Source of the DNA: Hermodice carunculata
Lineage: Eukaryota > Annelida > Polychaeta > Eunicida > Amphinomidae
Assembly (NCBI GenBank): GCA_964020975.1
Contig: OZ026629.1
Location: 51,258,631 to 51,322,630, forward strand
Length of the DNA stretch: 64,000 bases
Reading direction: 5' to 3'
Shown here: positions 15,060-30,444 of the stretch, piece after piece
Position numbering within the stretch: the first letter of the stretch is position 1
Layout: every line of letters starts with the position of its first letter
Made by a program: the position numbers and the translations under genes
The notes under the pieces: model-generated
Seen by the model: only the letters and a program-made list of their open reading frames with translations
What the model was told of the DNA's origin: nothing
The model's database searches: none

Positions 15060-18000
15060 CGTAACCAAGTCAAAATGGGTCAGTCACTTACATTTCCTTC
15101 ACTATCCACATTTCACACACTTTTAGCCCTGATCGACTGCTGCAAGTTCGTTAATCAGAAGGACACATCAAGACATTGACAACCGTTGTTTGGTGTGAAA
15201 GGAACTCAATGCCATGTACTCGAGTTAAATAATGAAAATACGGGAAAATACACAAGAATTCAAACTCAATCCCATGTGCATACCATCAAAACATTCCTTC
15301 CGGAAACTGCTTTATACCATAATACCATTAAATGTAGCAAACCACTTAATATATATTTTTCTTTCCCCATGTGATAGTGTATGAATAAGAAATGCGTGAA
15401 AGACCTATTTTAAAGATTGACTTTCAGACATGAAGTGTTATGTGCAACTTGGACACTTCACGCGCGCCGGTGGGTATCAATGAATGCCATTTTTGCATTA
15501 AAACTCCTTTTAAGAGCGCCAGAGTAATTGTTATTATCATGTTTTCCATCTCATTCTCAACCAGGTTTTCATTTGTGGTCAGGAATGTGAAATGGATTTC
15601 AGCCAAAAATAGTTTCTTTCAAAAGATAATCACAAGAGACAACTTTGCCTCAATAGTTATTCTGTACCGTGTTTTTATACCTGACCAGAAGCCCCGCCGT
15701 CTCTCATATGCAAGTCCACATATACTGCGGGCATGGACAGCATTCCAAGGTAATATCTCCGGGATCACTAATTTCTACTCAATAGCATATGTAGCAATCA
15801 GTGTTTATATATTCAGATGAATACACTTCCTAATGCAACAAATTTGTTGCGGGCAAAATGCAGATAATACTATGAGGTCGTTTGTTAAATCATTTCAGAA
15901 GTACAGCAAAGAGTACTATGAAAAATTTGGCGTTTGTAAAAAGCAGTGGTTTTAAAGTTACTAAGTTAAACATTACAACGGAAAGTAATATGAATATACA
16001 GCCCCACCTCTTCTGACTGATCTGTCCACTACAGACTGGATACAAGAATCTTTAATTCTTGATGTTCCCTATGTTTAAGTAAAGGCCTAAATAGCATGCC
16101 GATATTGTATCCACGTTTCAAGCATAACTGTAGCCTTTTCCTACAAGCTTGTGTGCGCAAACTGTATTTGGACCTCAATATTGGTATTCCTAACACGTAG
16201 AAAGCATAAAATGAAAAGGCTCCATAAGCTTTTCTGCATTACATGAAAGTAACCTTGTTACATTATATCAGATCTAGTTATTAGCACATTTTGTCTGCCA
16301 ATGTATGATAACGTTACAGTACATTCCAAATTACGGATATCTGATACATCAACATAATGGGAGAAACTGTAACATCTCAAAGACTTTCTAAAGTAGTCGC
16401 ATGAAATATGAACAGAATGCCTTACTTCTCTCTAATTTTCCAGTTTATGAAAAACCAGAACATCCGTGTCCGTGCCCTATTTCTCACTGGAATACGCGTT
16501 TTCTTCACTTCACAAACAGATTGGACAACAAGCCCATGGCTTTTCTTAATCGCATTCCGAAGTATACAGATGATCCAGGGATACCGGAAGACTTATTATT
16601 CAAAAGTGATCCAGGAATACAAAAGACTTATCATTCAAAAGTCACTTTTCAACACAACTTCTCCCTGTGTAAAATCTTCCCAGTAAATCTGACAGCGACG
16701 CGTGTTGTTTTCTTGTCCTTTTGCCATTCTGTAAAATCTATACGATGAAACCTATACGAGTCAGGTGTACAGAAAGGAACAATACTTTCAGCCAAACATA
16801 AAAATATCAAAAGTGGCGAGTCTTCACTCATCAATGTTATATTGTTGAGATGTTGAGAACCTGCCGATTTGACACCAGCAGTTAACCTCAGAGTGTTCTG
16901 TCGCAAATATCAGCAAGCACAGGTAATAATGTCAAAGAAGCTTGGAGCTTATTGCATTGTCAAGATGTTCAACATGAAAGTCGATCAATGCTTCATCCCA
17001 ACTCTTTAAAAGTGACTTGCCTCACCAAATTTGTCTGCAAGACGCCACATTTTAATCATTCATTTTTGTGATTAAAGTTACCTATGAAAGGGTTACCAAG
17101 GTAACACATTTCGGTCTCGTCTTTTCACATTTGTTGTCGATTAAGACAACCGAAACCGCGCGCTGACAACAATGGCTATCTGTGATAAGTGGAAACAGCT
17201 CCAGTTACCTTGATGCCACACAAAGGCTTGCCTGACAGTATACTTTTGAAAGGGGCATGATACTCTGTAAGACTTTAACAAGAATTTTTGATATCCTTCA
17301 ATAAAAGAACAATTACCTTAATGTGTTGTTGTGCAATATGAAGACAAAGAGTTTTTCACATGCTTCATGCGTTTATCACAAATTAGCATGCAAAAGGACA
17401 TTTACAGATATTGGGGGCTTATGTGAAAGCAAAAATGCTATGATCGCTTCGGCGTTTTAGTTTTTAAATCGTTTGTGCTTCTTATAACCTGTCCTGCCAC
17501 ATACATGATCGTGTTGTTTTCGAACTAACATTGCTCGTCACCTAATACTATCTTGGAGCAAAATGGAGCCACAGTACTTATACTTGAATGAAGGCTGTTA
17601 CGTGCAACAACATATTCTGGTCAGGTGAAAAAGTAATGCAATACATTTTCAATTTTATGCCACAAGAAAATATTAATGAATTTTTATTCCTACTTTAAAC
17701 AGTTGCTCATGCAATTGATAACGACCTCATTACGTTGTCCAGCGTGAAGGAGATAGAGACTTATCATTTGCCTGTGTGAAGGAGGTAAGTTAATCACTTT
17801 TAAACCGCGATATAGTTGCATGGTACATTAGGGGTCTTTTGTGGTAATACATTCCATAATCTAGTGATAGATTGGGAAAAAAATGTCTAATGACTCATTT
17901 CTAAAAACATCTCTTAAGGTTTGTAAATCGAAACGTCTTTGAACATTGACACTCATCTTCTGAAACCTCCAGTGACAGTGTTGTGCTTCAGCAACATTAA

Positions 18001-19208
18001 AATGCAGATTTTTTTTGTCATATATTTTTCTCGTATTTATCACGGAAAAGATGTCCAAAAGACTTTTTAGTGGTTTAAATACATTTTTTTTCAGAAGAAA
18101 CATGATTGGAAAGAAGGGCTGGAACCTATAGAAATCCCGCTGTCAAAGGACATTAATAACCAAGCATATAAATGAGCTTTTAACTTGAGAATTACATTTG
18201 ACAAATTTAATGCGATCCGGCTTACTTTTAGTATGCACATTTAAAAGACAAATTCCCGGGTATTTTGGATCACGGGCTCCTTTAAGAAATCATCAGAGAC
18301 AAAGTCTTGATTTGACATACCGCCCCTAAACGCGAACAAATGAACCACGAATCAATCAGTCTAATAGATCTGAGCGGAAAACTTTGTCATCAGACGCTTT
18401 CGTCAAAGTTGACATATGTCCCAATGTATTCTTCCACTAGAAAGTAATAATGATATCTTTCAGGGAAGTTTGACAGTCGTGCATCTTCATAGTTCGCGGA
18501 AACTATTGTAATCAATGATCAATTTACAGCCGTGATGCAGAATGGGGATTGTACAGATCTTTTCGGTTGTCCATCACTTACTACTCTATTACACCATACC
18601 ATGACATTGTAATGACAGTGTGAATCACTAAAAGCATCACTTTTTTCGTACGCTTGGAATATGCGCACGCTCGGACAACTAGGTATTATGACTTAAAACT
18701 TGCGACATCTTTCACAGGATGATACTCATGCACAAGATCAATTTTACTAAACACGCTGTGTTGTATTTCCTAATTATGATGTACCTTTGCAGCAAGCAGA
18801 GCGATGGGTGCTATGCTCCTGTCACTTCACTTACTTTCTGGGAAGCTAAACCTCGCAACCACAAAACACATGACACAAGGCATGATCGTTTTGTCACATT
18901 TTCAGACAGCTTTTGACATCTCACTTTGGAATGGCTCGCTCTAAAAAAACTGGTTTGATTAGATTATTTGATCCAGCCCTTTTTCGTATCTTATCCCCGT
19001 CCAGACGTCTGCCAAAACAATATTTGGAAAGTGAAATGATCTATGATCCGTCCTCCCTACTCTGATACCTTCCCACCAGATCTGTCAACTGCAACAGACT
19101 CTCACTATTGATCTTTTCAGATTCACATCTATTTATTTGATAGGTGGCTGTCTGGGGAGAGAGTGTATTTTATTACTTTTTAATGTGGTAGAGATATATC
19201 ATGAGGGC
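15060..19208. other. Gene-free DNA
   Basis: No gene is supported. A 36-bp near-duplication (GATCCAGG...TTATTCAAAAGT) lies at about 16573-16644. A perfect X-box-like palindrome lies at 17092-17105. The open frames in 15440-15820 and 16401-16748 have no domain I know. Confidence 0.45.
17092..17105. promoter_or_regulatory. X-box-like (RFX-type) palindrome
   Basis: GTTACCAAGGTAAC has two perfect 6-bp arms around a 2-bp spacer and fits the RFX X-box consensus. Function is only inferred; no nearby promoter or gene start was found. Confidence 0.25.
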
Positions 19209-22070
<2,862 letters not shown>

Positions 22071-25000
22071 GGAGAGATCTATCCGTATTTGTTTCTTTAG
22101 TTTCCAAACGAATATACCTAAAGAAAATCCCGTGGTATATATTAGCCAAGTTGGTATGCAAAAATTCTGTGAAAAATAGAATTTGATCCATGTGCAAAAA
22201 GCTATCTCTATACACTTTCATAAGTGAGTATGTGATACATCACACGCATGTCACAAGTTTAAATGTTTATTCAACAAAAAACGTACAAAGTTGATATTCA
22301 AGTCTGATTTGGAATCTTTGGATAATGCCTTTTTGGAGAAATATATTCTCTTTAATGTTCACATTTATAATGTTCAATTTCAGGACCCTTGTTCGGTACA
22401 AGGTACACCAGAATGCTTTGGATGTTTGTCCTGTCTTTTCCCCCTTTATCGTTACCCGAGCACCTTGTAAGACCGCACAGAGTTGAACCCAGGGCGTCCT
22501 GTGCGACAAATAAGAGGCAAATCCACTTACTTGGGCGTATTAACTAGGCGAGATTTGCTACGACTGTATTCAAAACATTCAATAAAAAGCAACCCATCGA
22601 AAGACGACAAATCAAGCGACACTTAAAACCACTGATGGTTGTCTAGTCGACCGATTTGGGGTTTTGCAAATAGAGATCCCATGATTGGTCCAGTATTCGT
22701 CCATAGCTTCAAACGGCAGAGATTTAAAAATGAAAGTGTAGTACCAGGTTTAAAATTTCGTTTCATCTGATTCTGCAAAAAGAATCTGGACCATCATATT
22801 TCTGTTGGTTTATGCCTTTATAAGTTATGGTATACCTTGCTGATTGCCCGTTTGTGAAAGTATTCAATGGAGTCTAAAGAGGTAAAGAGCACCCACAATA
22901 AGTTAAATGTGGTTGATGCAAATTATCTTCATCGTTACATTTCAATGTGTGGCCTCTCTATCAGAGGCTACACATTAATGTGAATTGCAAGACAGCCATT
23001 GGAAATCTAAACTCTCGAATTCCTCTTGACGCTGAATCAGCGCTCAGCCCACATTTGGACCTCAATCTTTTATGAAATACGTCACTGTCGACAGGACAAA
23101 GCACCACACCAATACATGTTTCTGTACTTCGGTGCTAAAAATGGTCAAAATATTCTGCATGAGAATATATTAAGGTTTTCCACTACAGATATCGATCTTA
23201 TGTTCACGCCTCCGTTGCACCTTGTCTTGCTGCTATTTGTACTGATTTCCTGCAAATGACACGTCAGACTCTCACTGGATTGCTTCAAAGACTTTTGTTC
23301 TTGCTCTGGAATTACGGTTTTTTTTGGTTGATTGTCAACAATTCGTGAAGAACCATTTTTCTTTTTCATGTTTTTCTCTCCGTATGTTACTTAAGGGTAC
23401 GCAGGTGACACTACTTCTAACATTTGTTCCTTAAAGCATGCTTTAAACATGTACAATCATCGCAACTGACTAATATAGTAGCAACATTATGTTCGTCTGG
23501 AAATATTTTACCTCTGCATGAGTGTCGATTTGTATTTGCTTTTCATACATTCAGCCAATTTAGCTCCAACCTGACATAAAATATGCCTTTGGATGAAGCT
23601 ACATTTGTAAACGAATAAATGATTAGAATTGCCGAGATTAAGGTGTAGTTGTTTGATGATATTGTTATGCAGGAGATATTGCCTGGGCAAACAGCATGGA
23701 TGGCAGATTTATACCCTCACAAAACTATGGAGGCTTCATTGGTTCACTTGCCTCACGCATTCTCGTTCGCAGATTTTCGCTTTTTCGGTTCATGCATTCT
23801 CTCCTCGCGTATCCTCGCTTTGCGCATTCTTGGTTAGCGCACCTAGCCTTTTAGATCACACATTGGCTTTCTGTCCATTACAAAGACTTATTTATGGCTT
23901 AGTGGCCCAAAGAAGCAAGGTAGCCCGAGAAGAGGCGTTCATGAAGAGAGCCCAGATTTAAAAAGTTGATTGGCCCCACATACCCGAATCCAACTTTCAG
24001 TGCGTGCATTCGTCCTTTTGCTTTTGATTATGTAAGACGGGAAAACTGTCTTTGCATAGAGATAGCTCGATACCAGCTCTGTGGTAAACGTTTGAACAAA
24101 TATCTTCATATATTCATCATTCAGCTTCACTCTCATGTGACATTCTGCAAACTTGGGCTAGAGGAGGCATGTTAGCATAAAATGATTGATAAAAGACGAC
24201 GGCCTGGCGCATCCTGGCAATTATCACAGGAACAGAAATAATATATGGATACGGCACAAATACCCATGGTGAATATTTAAGTCTTAATCAATGTTGCGTA
24301 GCTGTTTATCACAGGAACACAAATAATGTACGGATACGGCACCAATACCCACTGTCCGTATATATGTCTGGATATGCGGTCTGCATTCATTTGTTTCAAA
24401 TAGTTGTTATTGACTTTGAATGAAGATTAGGCAATTTACAGGATCTTTTAATTGGTCAGAATAAAGAGAACACAGTTTGCATTTCCATTGACCATTCCTT
24501 CTGAAAGAGCACTTTGCCGCATAAAAATTGACAATTGTCCAGAAGGCTGTGTGCCATGTTCGTGATATCAAATCCTGTTTAAAAGTAGCATAGGAAAACT
24601 AAGATGACTCTGCTTTTGTTCCCTTGATTTCCTGTTACCACGTGGTTTTTAATAGGCAATTAACTTTACTTTCAAGTCAGAAAATATCTGTGAAATCTTG
24701 CTTTTAGTGAACTGAATACAGATCATAATATGGGAAATAAAAGGCAGACTTACAACCAGAACAGAAGATTTCTCCTGGCAAGGAAAGCTCAAATGAAAAG
24801 TATTTTGTTATTTTGTACGGCTTCCGTTTTGCTTTTCTTCCTTAGTCGCTATTAGCACTAATGCTAAATCGTTTATGTTGCAGTTGGCACTCTCATTAGA
24901 TCCCAAGAGCTTCCGTTTCTCCTGTATTACTGCATTCATTTTATATTCCCATTTTCATTTTCGCTTCAGCGCTAATCCACAGGTAGCAGTAGATGGAGCA

Positions 25001-26000
25001 TGTCAAAATCGGACTGAATCGCATTGAATCAATACAAGTCCGACACAAAGAAATCCTAATGCTCTGGTGTGGAAAGGAATCCTGCCGTAGCTCTAATCAT
25101 TTGAATGACGAAAGAAAAACACAAGCATCCAGCAGTGACCTTTCAATATACGCTCATCAAATACAATTCACATTGATGAAATCGGTCAGCAAAAGCTCTC
25201 AAGCTTTATATGAATTGTTTAATCTGTCAGAACATTGCATTATATTTTTCCTTTTATTTTTGGATATTCCCCTCAAAAATATTTTCCAAACAAGAAAAGT
25301 TGAAAGATATCTAATGCTCGCCCAGAAGTTCCTGTATGTGGGTACACCATGCAAATAGGCACCTGTGTGGTGTCATTAATCCCGTGAACGACAACTGAAA
25401 GGAAATGAGCGCCACTAATTAAGCCTTTCAAGTTCCCAATTATCTTGTGCCTGTGATATTAGATAATTTCAAATGCCGGATGCATTCGTTTGTTCTCACT
25501 GATTTCAAACAAAGCGACATATTGACACGTATAGAGTACAATTGTGGCCTGTAAGTGGGCCATGTAGAAAAATGAAAAGGATAGCATTTGCCAGTCTTCG
25601 CATTAGCTAATTCCAACCACCAGAACAAGGTTTGTCAAGTTGTAAATGACTCAAAACATTCGCTCTTAAATTGAGACGGCGACTGGCAACATCTGTTGCT
25701 CCCAAAATAGGCATTCGACAACAGTCTATATTCCTAAAATAGACAATCTAATTATATTAGGCAAAATAAATTGGTTTTAGTGAGAAAAAAATTATAATGT
25801 CATATTATCTTGATTGAAGCCCTGTGTGATTACTTGAAATGGAAAACAGACACAAAAGTGTCGATAAGGTATCGAGAAAAGGTGAACCAATTATCAAGTT
25901 GGCTTTCTGGTCGGTATGTGTGATGCAATGCGGCCTTTCCTTCATCTTCTTACGTGGCCCAGTCCTGGTTTGGTATGATTGAAACGTCTCCAGTTGTGTA
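22071..26000. other. Gene-free DNA
   Basis: No gene is supported. An 85-bp imperfect tandem duplication starts at 24221: TTATCACAGGAACA..AAATAAT recurs at 24306. A short stem with TGTGTGGCCTCT and its near complement lies at about 22945-22973. The 121-codon frame at 24993-25358 has no recognised domain. Confidence 0.45.
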
Positions 26001-26485
26001 TTGTATTGTATTGTATTGTATTGTATTGTATTGTATTGTATTGTATTGTATTGTATTGTATTGTATTGTATTGTATTGTATTGTATTGTATTGTATTGTA
26101 TTGTATTGTATTGTATTGTATTGTATTGTATTGTATTGTATTGTATTGTATTGTATTGTATTGTATTGTATTGTATTGTATTGTATTGTATTGTATTGTA
26201 TTGTATTGTATTGTATTGTATTGTATTGTATTGTATTGTATTGTATTGTATTGTATTGTATTGTATTGTATTGTATTGTATTGTATTGTATTGTATTGTA
26301 TTGTATTGTATTGTATTGTATTGTATTGTATTGTATTGTATTGTATTGTATTGTATTGTATTGTATTGTATTGTATTGTATTGTATTGTATTGTATTGTA
26401 TTGTATTGTATTGTATTGTATTGTATTGTATTGTATTGTATTGTATTGTATTGTATTGTATTGTATTGTATTGTATTGTATTGTA
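26001..26485. repeat. Perfect (TTGTA)97 array
   Basis: This is exactly 485 bp of uninterrupted TTGTA pentamer. Because 5 and 3 are coprime, all frames on one strand read the same five codons (LYCIV), and the other strand reads YNTIQ. None is a stop, so six long open frames appear that are not genes. I see no interruption, which implies recent expansion. Confidence 0.98.
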
Positions 26486-26989
26486 AACACGCTTATTTTT
26501 GAAAAATGGATAACCCAGTAGCTACTAAAGTTACAAATCGAGGGGATCTCCAGACATACAAACGCACAAGTGCTTTTTACAATACACACTGGACATTAGA
26601 GAGGAGTGCTATTTGCAGAAATGATGTCAATGAAATTAATGTTTTTCGTTAATAAAGCGTCTGGTCTCAGTAATGTACAGCTGGACTGCAGGAAAAGTTA
26701 ATCTGTGTTCAGTTCATTGGGAAGGTCCGAACTACACGTTGCTATGATTTCCACCAGCACGTGCATAAAATATCAACCAATAGATTAGAGTGTGCACCAG
26801 GTGCGAGCACACTTGCAACAGATCTCAGGAGTTTATCTATATAGCTCATAATGGGGGCAATACAAAGAGAAATGAAAGTGTTTTCGTTTGGAAAATTGCA
26901 CGAACAAGCTGCAGATGAAACAATATTCGTTTCGCGTGAATGCTAATTCGGACCTCACAGACCAAGGTAATTGGGATAATTTTAGTTTA
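26486..26989. other. Spacer downstream of LINE
   Basis: No gene is seen. It may include the 3' UTR of the minus-strand LINE at 27.0-29.9 kb, but no tail or polyadenylation signal marks an end. Confidence 0.35.
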
Positions 26990-27013
26990 AAAGTGAAAGT
27001 GAAAGCGACTCTT

Positions 27014-27514
27014 TTATGTCATCAGGGAGGTCATTCCACAGGCGTATAGAGGAGGATAGAAACGAGAGTTTAAGTAGTGAGTCCTTCTGCTGTTAATCTG
27101 TCGTAACTGTCGGGAATTTCGCAGAGAGCGGCCTGTTTGGGCAATAACATAGTTTGGTCGTAAATCATAGAGGTACAGGGATGAGAGTTTGTTGATAATT
27201 TTGTAAAAGTACACGAGTTTAAACAAATGTCTTCCAATATGTAGTGGCTCCAAACCAAGCTGAACTAACAATCTGGCACACGACGTATATTTCTTTGCCC
27301 CAGAACAAATTCTAGCAGCTTTATACTGTAAACCTTCCATAAGGTCAGATAGCTCTTGGGTACAGTTGTCAAAAAGCACACATCTGTATTCGATGATTGG
27401 GCGGACAATTGTCAGGTATATTAAATTCAGTATTACGTAATCACCACAGCTCTTCAAGAGTGGTCTCATCTGATGCTTGGACCATGAAAACATTGGTATA
27501 GACACAAATTTCAT
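27014..27514 (-). pseudogene. LINE ORF2 thumb and C-terminal region
   Basis: This 166-codon minus-strand frame carries the characteristic post-RT sequence of CR1/L2/Jockey-type LINEs. It reads YLTIVRPIIEYRCVLFDNC, then LQYKAARICSGAKKYTS, then LFKLVYFYKIINKL and a final NSRFYPP near the carboxyl end. About 200 bp between the motif C region and this frame are too diverged to read. The frame is open but has no polymerase core of its own, and it is part of the element at 26990-29960. Confidence 0.8.
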
Positions 27515-27719
27515 CTTGCTAGCATGCTAACTTGTTGAGATATTGCTAAAAAACATTTACTTTAAGTAATGGCCGCCTTAATTTGCATATTCCCCGAAAT
27601 GCTCAACAGTGACACACGGTCATCAACTGAATGGACTACCTGGGCTACCAGAATCTGCAAAGAAAAAAAACTTTATCAGCCGGATCCAGGTTCAGCCCCA
27701 TGACCCCTCCCCCCCCCCC

Positions 27720-28505
27720 CCGACTAAAATGACCGAGGTCAATGTTGATGCGATTACCAGAAGCTGCAGGGTCATTTCTAGTTTATGTGATGCTAGTGTC
27801 ATCAGCAAAGCGTCTGATGTATCATGTTATGTTGTCAACGATGTCATTTATATAAACCAAAAAGTGGAGGGAACCCAGGATGGAGCTTTGGGGCACCCCA
27901 ACCTCGACGGGAGACCACGAAGAGCATTGACCTTGGGTCACCACTCTTTGTTGACGATTGTTAATCTGAAAGTAGCTTTCAAACCAGTTAATAACCTGGG
28001 GTGACATACCAAACGGTCGCAATTTGAAAAGAAGACCAAGGCACCACATACAATCGAAAGCTTTTGATATGTCAAGAAAGACCATTCTGGCATCCTTTGA
28101 TAGTTCCTAACCATAGTAGATTTTGTGGACTATGCTAATTAGTTGGTTTATGGTAGAATCATTGCAAACAAAGTCAGTCTGATTAAGAGATTGTAAATAC
28201 TCATAAAATATGTTGTAAACAAGTCGTTCAAAGAACATTTGTATAGTATAAAGATGGGGTTGTAATTGGACTTCAACTGCATACTGAATTTTCATGAACA
28301 GGGCATGTGTTTATTTTGTTTCCATTGGACAGGAAACGCCCCAGCAGATAAGGAAAAGTAAAACAGTCTGGTCAGAGATGCTTTTACCAGTTTGCTTGAG
28401 TAGGAAATTACTCAAATCATAAGGACCAGTCGCGGAGCTGTTTGTGAGTGTGGTAAGGACTTTCAAAAGGTCATTTTCAATTAATTGGAAAGGATGTAAT
28501 CTCAC
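27720..28505 (-). pseudogene. LINE reverse transcriptase core
   Basis: The minus-strand pieces 28311-28505, 28107-28295 and 27822-28085 read in order. First comes the linker LTNSSATGPYDLSNFLL (the conserved SxAxGPD region). Then the fingers with FERLVYNIFYEYLQS and CNDSTINQLI. Then motif A, FLDISKAFD, and motif B, GVPQSSILGSLHF. An in-frame stop follows YINDIVDNIT, and motif C, RFADDTSI, is at 27798-27809. The aspartates of motifs A and C are preserved, but motif B has Ser for the invariant Gly of GVPQGS and Ser-Leu-His for GPLLF. A run of 12 C at 27710-27721 marks the end of recognisable palm. Confidence 0.85.
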
Positions 28506-28614
28506 ATTTGTACGATACTCAAAGTCAGAGAAAAAGGAGGGGGGTCATCATCAATAGAAATTTTGCACCGACTGACAAAGTAGTGATTAAAAAATTTCCG
28601 CCTTTTCAGCATTT

Positions 28615-29115
28615 TTAGCTTTTTATATTACCATTTTTAATAAGAGCAGGAATACTCCAACGAAGCTTGATAGATTTGGTACGTAAAACAACGGAGTGAT
28701 CCGAATTTGCTATGGGAGGGAAGACACCACTATTTAAAATATATCCCGGGGGGTCAGCAATCAGCGGGTGTAGCAGTCTGTTTGAAAATTTAGTTGATTG
28801 TGTTGGTTCAGTAATTATCTGGTACAAATTATTTCGAGCAGTCAGGTCGACTAGCCCCATACCCAATTCGCTCTCAGCATGATCGGAGTCCCAATGCAAG
28901 CATCAATCGTTGAAATTGCCTGTTACAATATAAATTCTACGATTTAGTTCAAGAGCTCTGGTGATAGAGTCAGAAAACCCTTGGAAAAATACATCACGTT
29001 CAGAAGCCGATAGGCCTGGTGGACGATAATACACTCGTACTAGGGCCAATACAAGATTAGTGGAGATTTCAGCCCAGATGCACTCACAAAGTTCACATTC
29101 AAGGTCCAGATTCAA
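28615..29115 (-). pseudogene. LINE endonuclease domain (APE type), middle and C-terminal part
   Basis: Two adjoining minus-strand segments (28903-29115 and 28615-28899) share a frame, interrupted by one TGA. They read LVRVYYRPPG, then VTGNFND, the stop, CLHWDSDHAE, and later SDHSVVLRT. These are the APE endonuclease hallmarks: YRPP, the GDFN metal/phosphate motif (here GNFN, an Asp-to-Asn change at a catalytic residue) and SDHxxV. The stop sits where a Trp codon (TGG to TGA) is expected. The loss of the Asp alone would impair nicking. Confidence 0.8.
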
Positions 29116-29503
29116 CTGAAGCCCGCACTGGTTTCACTTGGTAGTTTGTATATACAGTTGATATTACGAATTTTGTTATATAGATATGGGTAGGCCCACC
29201 ATTTAAGTGGCCACGTGCGGGCAAACATCATTACTTTTGTAAAAGACTTATTTCGAGACTGTTTATATCTTACAGTCAATGCAAACTACTCATTACTCGG
29301 ACCACTATCTGTGACGTCTGTTGGTGTCTTTATCTTGCATTCTGTTATGTGTCCGTTAATGTACTGTCCTGTGGTTTGTGCCGTTACCTTTCATACCATA
29401 CTGTGTATTGTACTCCTTATTATTATTTTGTTTTTGTTTTTGCAAGAGGAATTTGTATAGGCTATGCCTGAATTCCAATTGCTTTAATAAAATATGTTTA
29501 AAC
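29111..29503 (+). mobile_element. 393-bp nested retroposon-like insertion with 11-bp TSD
   Basis: CAAGGTCCAGA occurs at 29100-29110 and again, perfectly, at 29504-29514. The 393 bp between them have no homology to endonuclease. Removing them and one copy of the repeat joins the minus-strand coding as RLDLECELCECIWAEI, exactly the expected LINE endonuclease context. The right end reads GCTTTAATAAAATATGTTTAAA, an AATAAA-bearing tail, so a plus-strand retroposon (SINE or short LINE 3' end) is likely. It encodes no clear protein. It is younger than the host LINE. Confidence 0.7.
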
Positions 29504-29519
29504 CAAGGTCCAGACGATG

Positions 29520-29940
29520 TGTGCAGCGTATTGAATCTTAAGCAAAAATGGCAACCCCGCCGCCGTGCCTATTGCGATCGGGGGTGGGGGGGGGGACCTT
29601 GCACTGAAAGTAATTGCTTTTGTGACGATCATCAAGCAAAGTTTTAGATACAGTAATGTTGTCCATGTTTCCAGTTTCAGCGAGGAAGTATACTTCATCC
29701 AGTTTACCGTCATTTTTAGGCTAAGCACATTCGCATGGCAAAGTTTAATTTTTTAGAAAAAAAATCTGGACCAGGATTTACATGAACATCAACCGAGGAA
29801 AAGAAAAAACAATGCAGGACCATAGCGGTATGTCGCACGCTCAGAAAAAGATTATCCAAAGGTAGTACGAAAACTAAGGTGAAGAAAGACAAGGATGCAC
29901 CATTATGGTCCTTACCACAGTGTTCTATGGTCCTTACCAC
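29520..29940 (-). pseudogene. LINE ORF start: 2A-like peptide and endonuclease N-terminus
   Basis: From an ATG at 29940 the minus frame runs about 50 codons to SSVDVHVNPGP (DVHVNPGP at 29767-29790), then PDFFSKKLNFAM. The motif matches the ribosome-skipping 2A consensus D-(V/I)-E-x-N-P-G-P except for His at the Glu position. 2A-like sequences are known near the start of ORFs in APE-type LINEs of several marine invertebrates. After a frame change the DNA continues with KLDEVYFLAETGNMDNITV and RNRHGGGVAIFA, the standard N-terminal endonuclease motifs. The segment is C-rich near 29587 and contains stops. It is the N-terminus of the LINE that continues at 28615-29115. Confidence 0.7.
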
Positions 29941-29960
29941 AACAATTTTTAAAATTACTT

Positions 29961-30444
29961 AGGACGAAAAAGTCCAATTGCCGCCCTGTATTGGTCGAGA
30001 CTACAGTCCATGACACGGTAAAAACATTTAACACGCAAACGTTGAAGTCTGTTGCAAGCTCGTTTTTACTAGTAACATAGAAGTAAGAAGTACAAGCCAG
30101 ATGGTTTCAAGACAGGTGAAACGTTGGCAACGATCACGAGTACATATGAACAGTAGTAAGGTACATTGTACGACTGAGCAAATAGCGAACAAAACACATG
30201 GCAAATGAAACATATACAGACAATGCATGAAGAGTAAAATTAATTTGCTCATTGGGGATTTCGATATAATTTCATAAAGGCGTAATGCTGGAACAGAAAA
30301 CGAATTGATATAATTGCATATGAGGTGCAATAATATATATGGAGTTACTCATTATACTTTGATGCCTTTGAAGTGAACTGTATAGATTGTATTACTTAGT
30401 ACACTTTGAATTGACTACTACAAAATAAATGTTTAATGTCCTTA
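29961..30444. other. Spacer between two LINE copies
   Basis: No gene is seen. It may contain the 5' UTR of the 27.0-29.9 kb LINE. The 100-codon minus frame at 30028-30330 has no domain I know. Confidence 0.35.

Larger units (their letters stand above)
26990..29960 (-). mobile_element. Near-complete CR1/L2-like LINE with 2A-like motif
   Basis: On the minus strand this reads 2A-like N-terminus, APE endonuclease, linker, reverse transcriptase and C-terminal domain, in the order of an APE-type non-LTR retrotransposon. Seen directly are NPGP at the N-terminus, RHGGGVAIFA and SDHSVV in the endonuclease, and FLDISKAFD, GVPQSSILG and FADDTSI in the RT. The FADD rather than YADD active site and the overall order fit the CR1/L2/Rex group; the exact clade is inferred. 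The reading frame is broken several times and a 393-bp insertion splits the endonuclease, so it is inactive. Without the insertion it is about 2.6 kb, and no ORF1 was recognised. Sub-parts are listed separately. Confidence 0.85.

Noticed and set aside
25942-26589. Long open frames of YCIVL or YNTIQ repeats (up to 215 codons)
   Set aside because: They follow from a stop-free pentamer array, and both strands are open at once. Not a protein.
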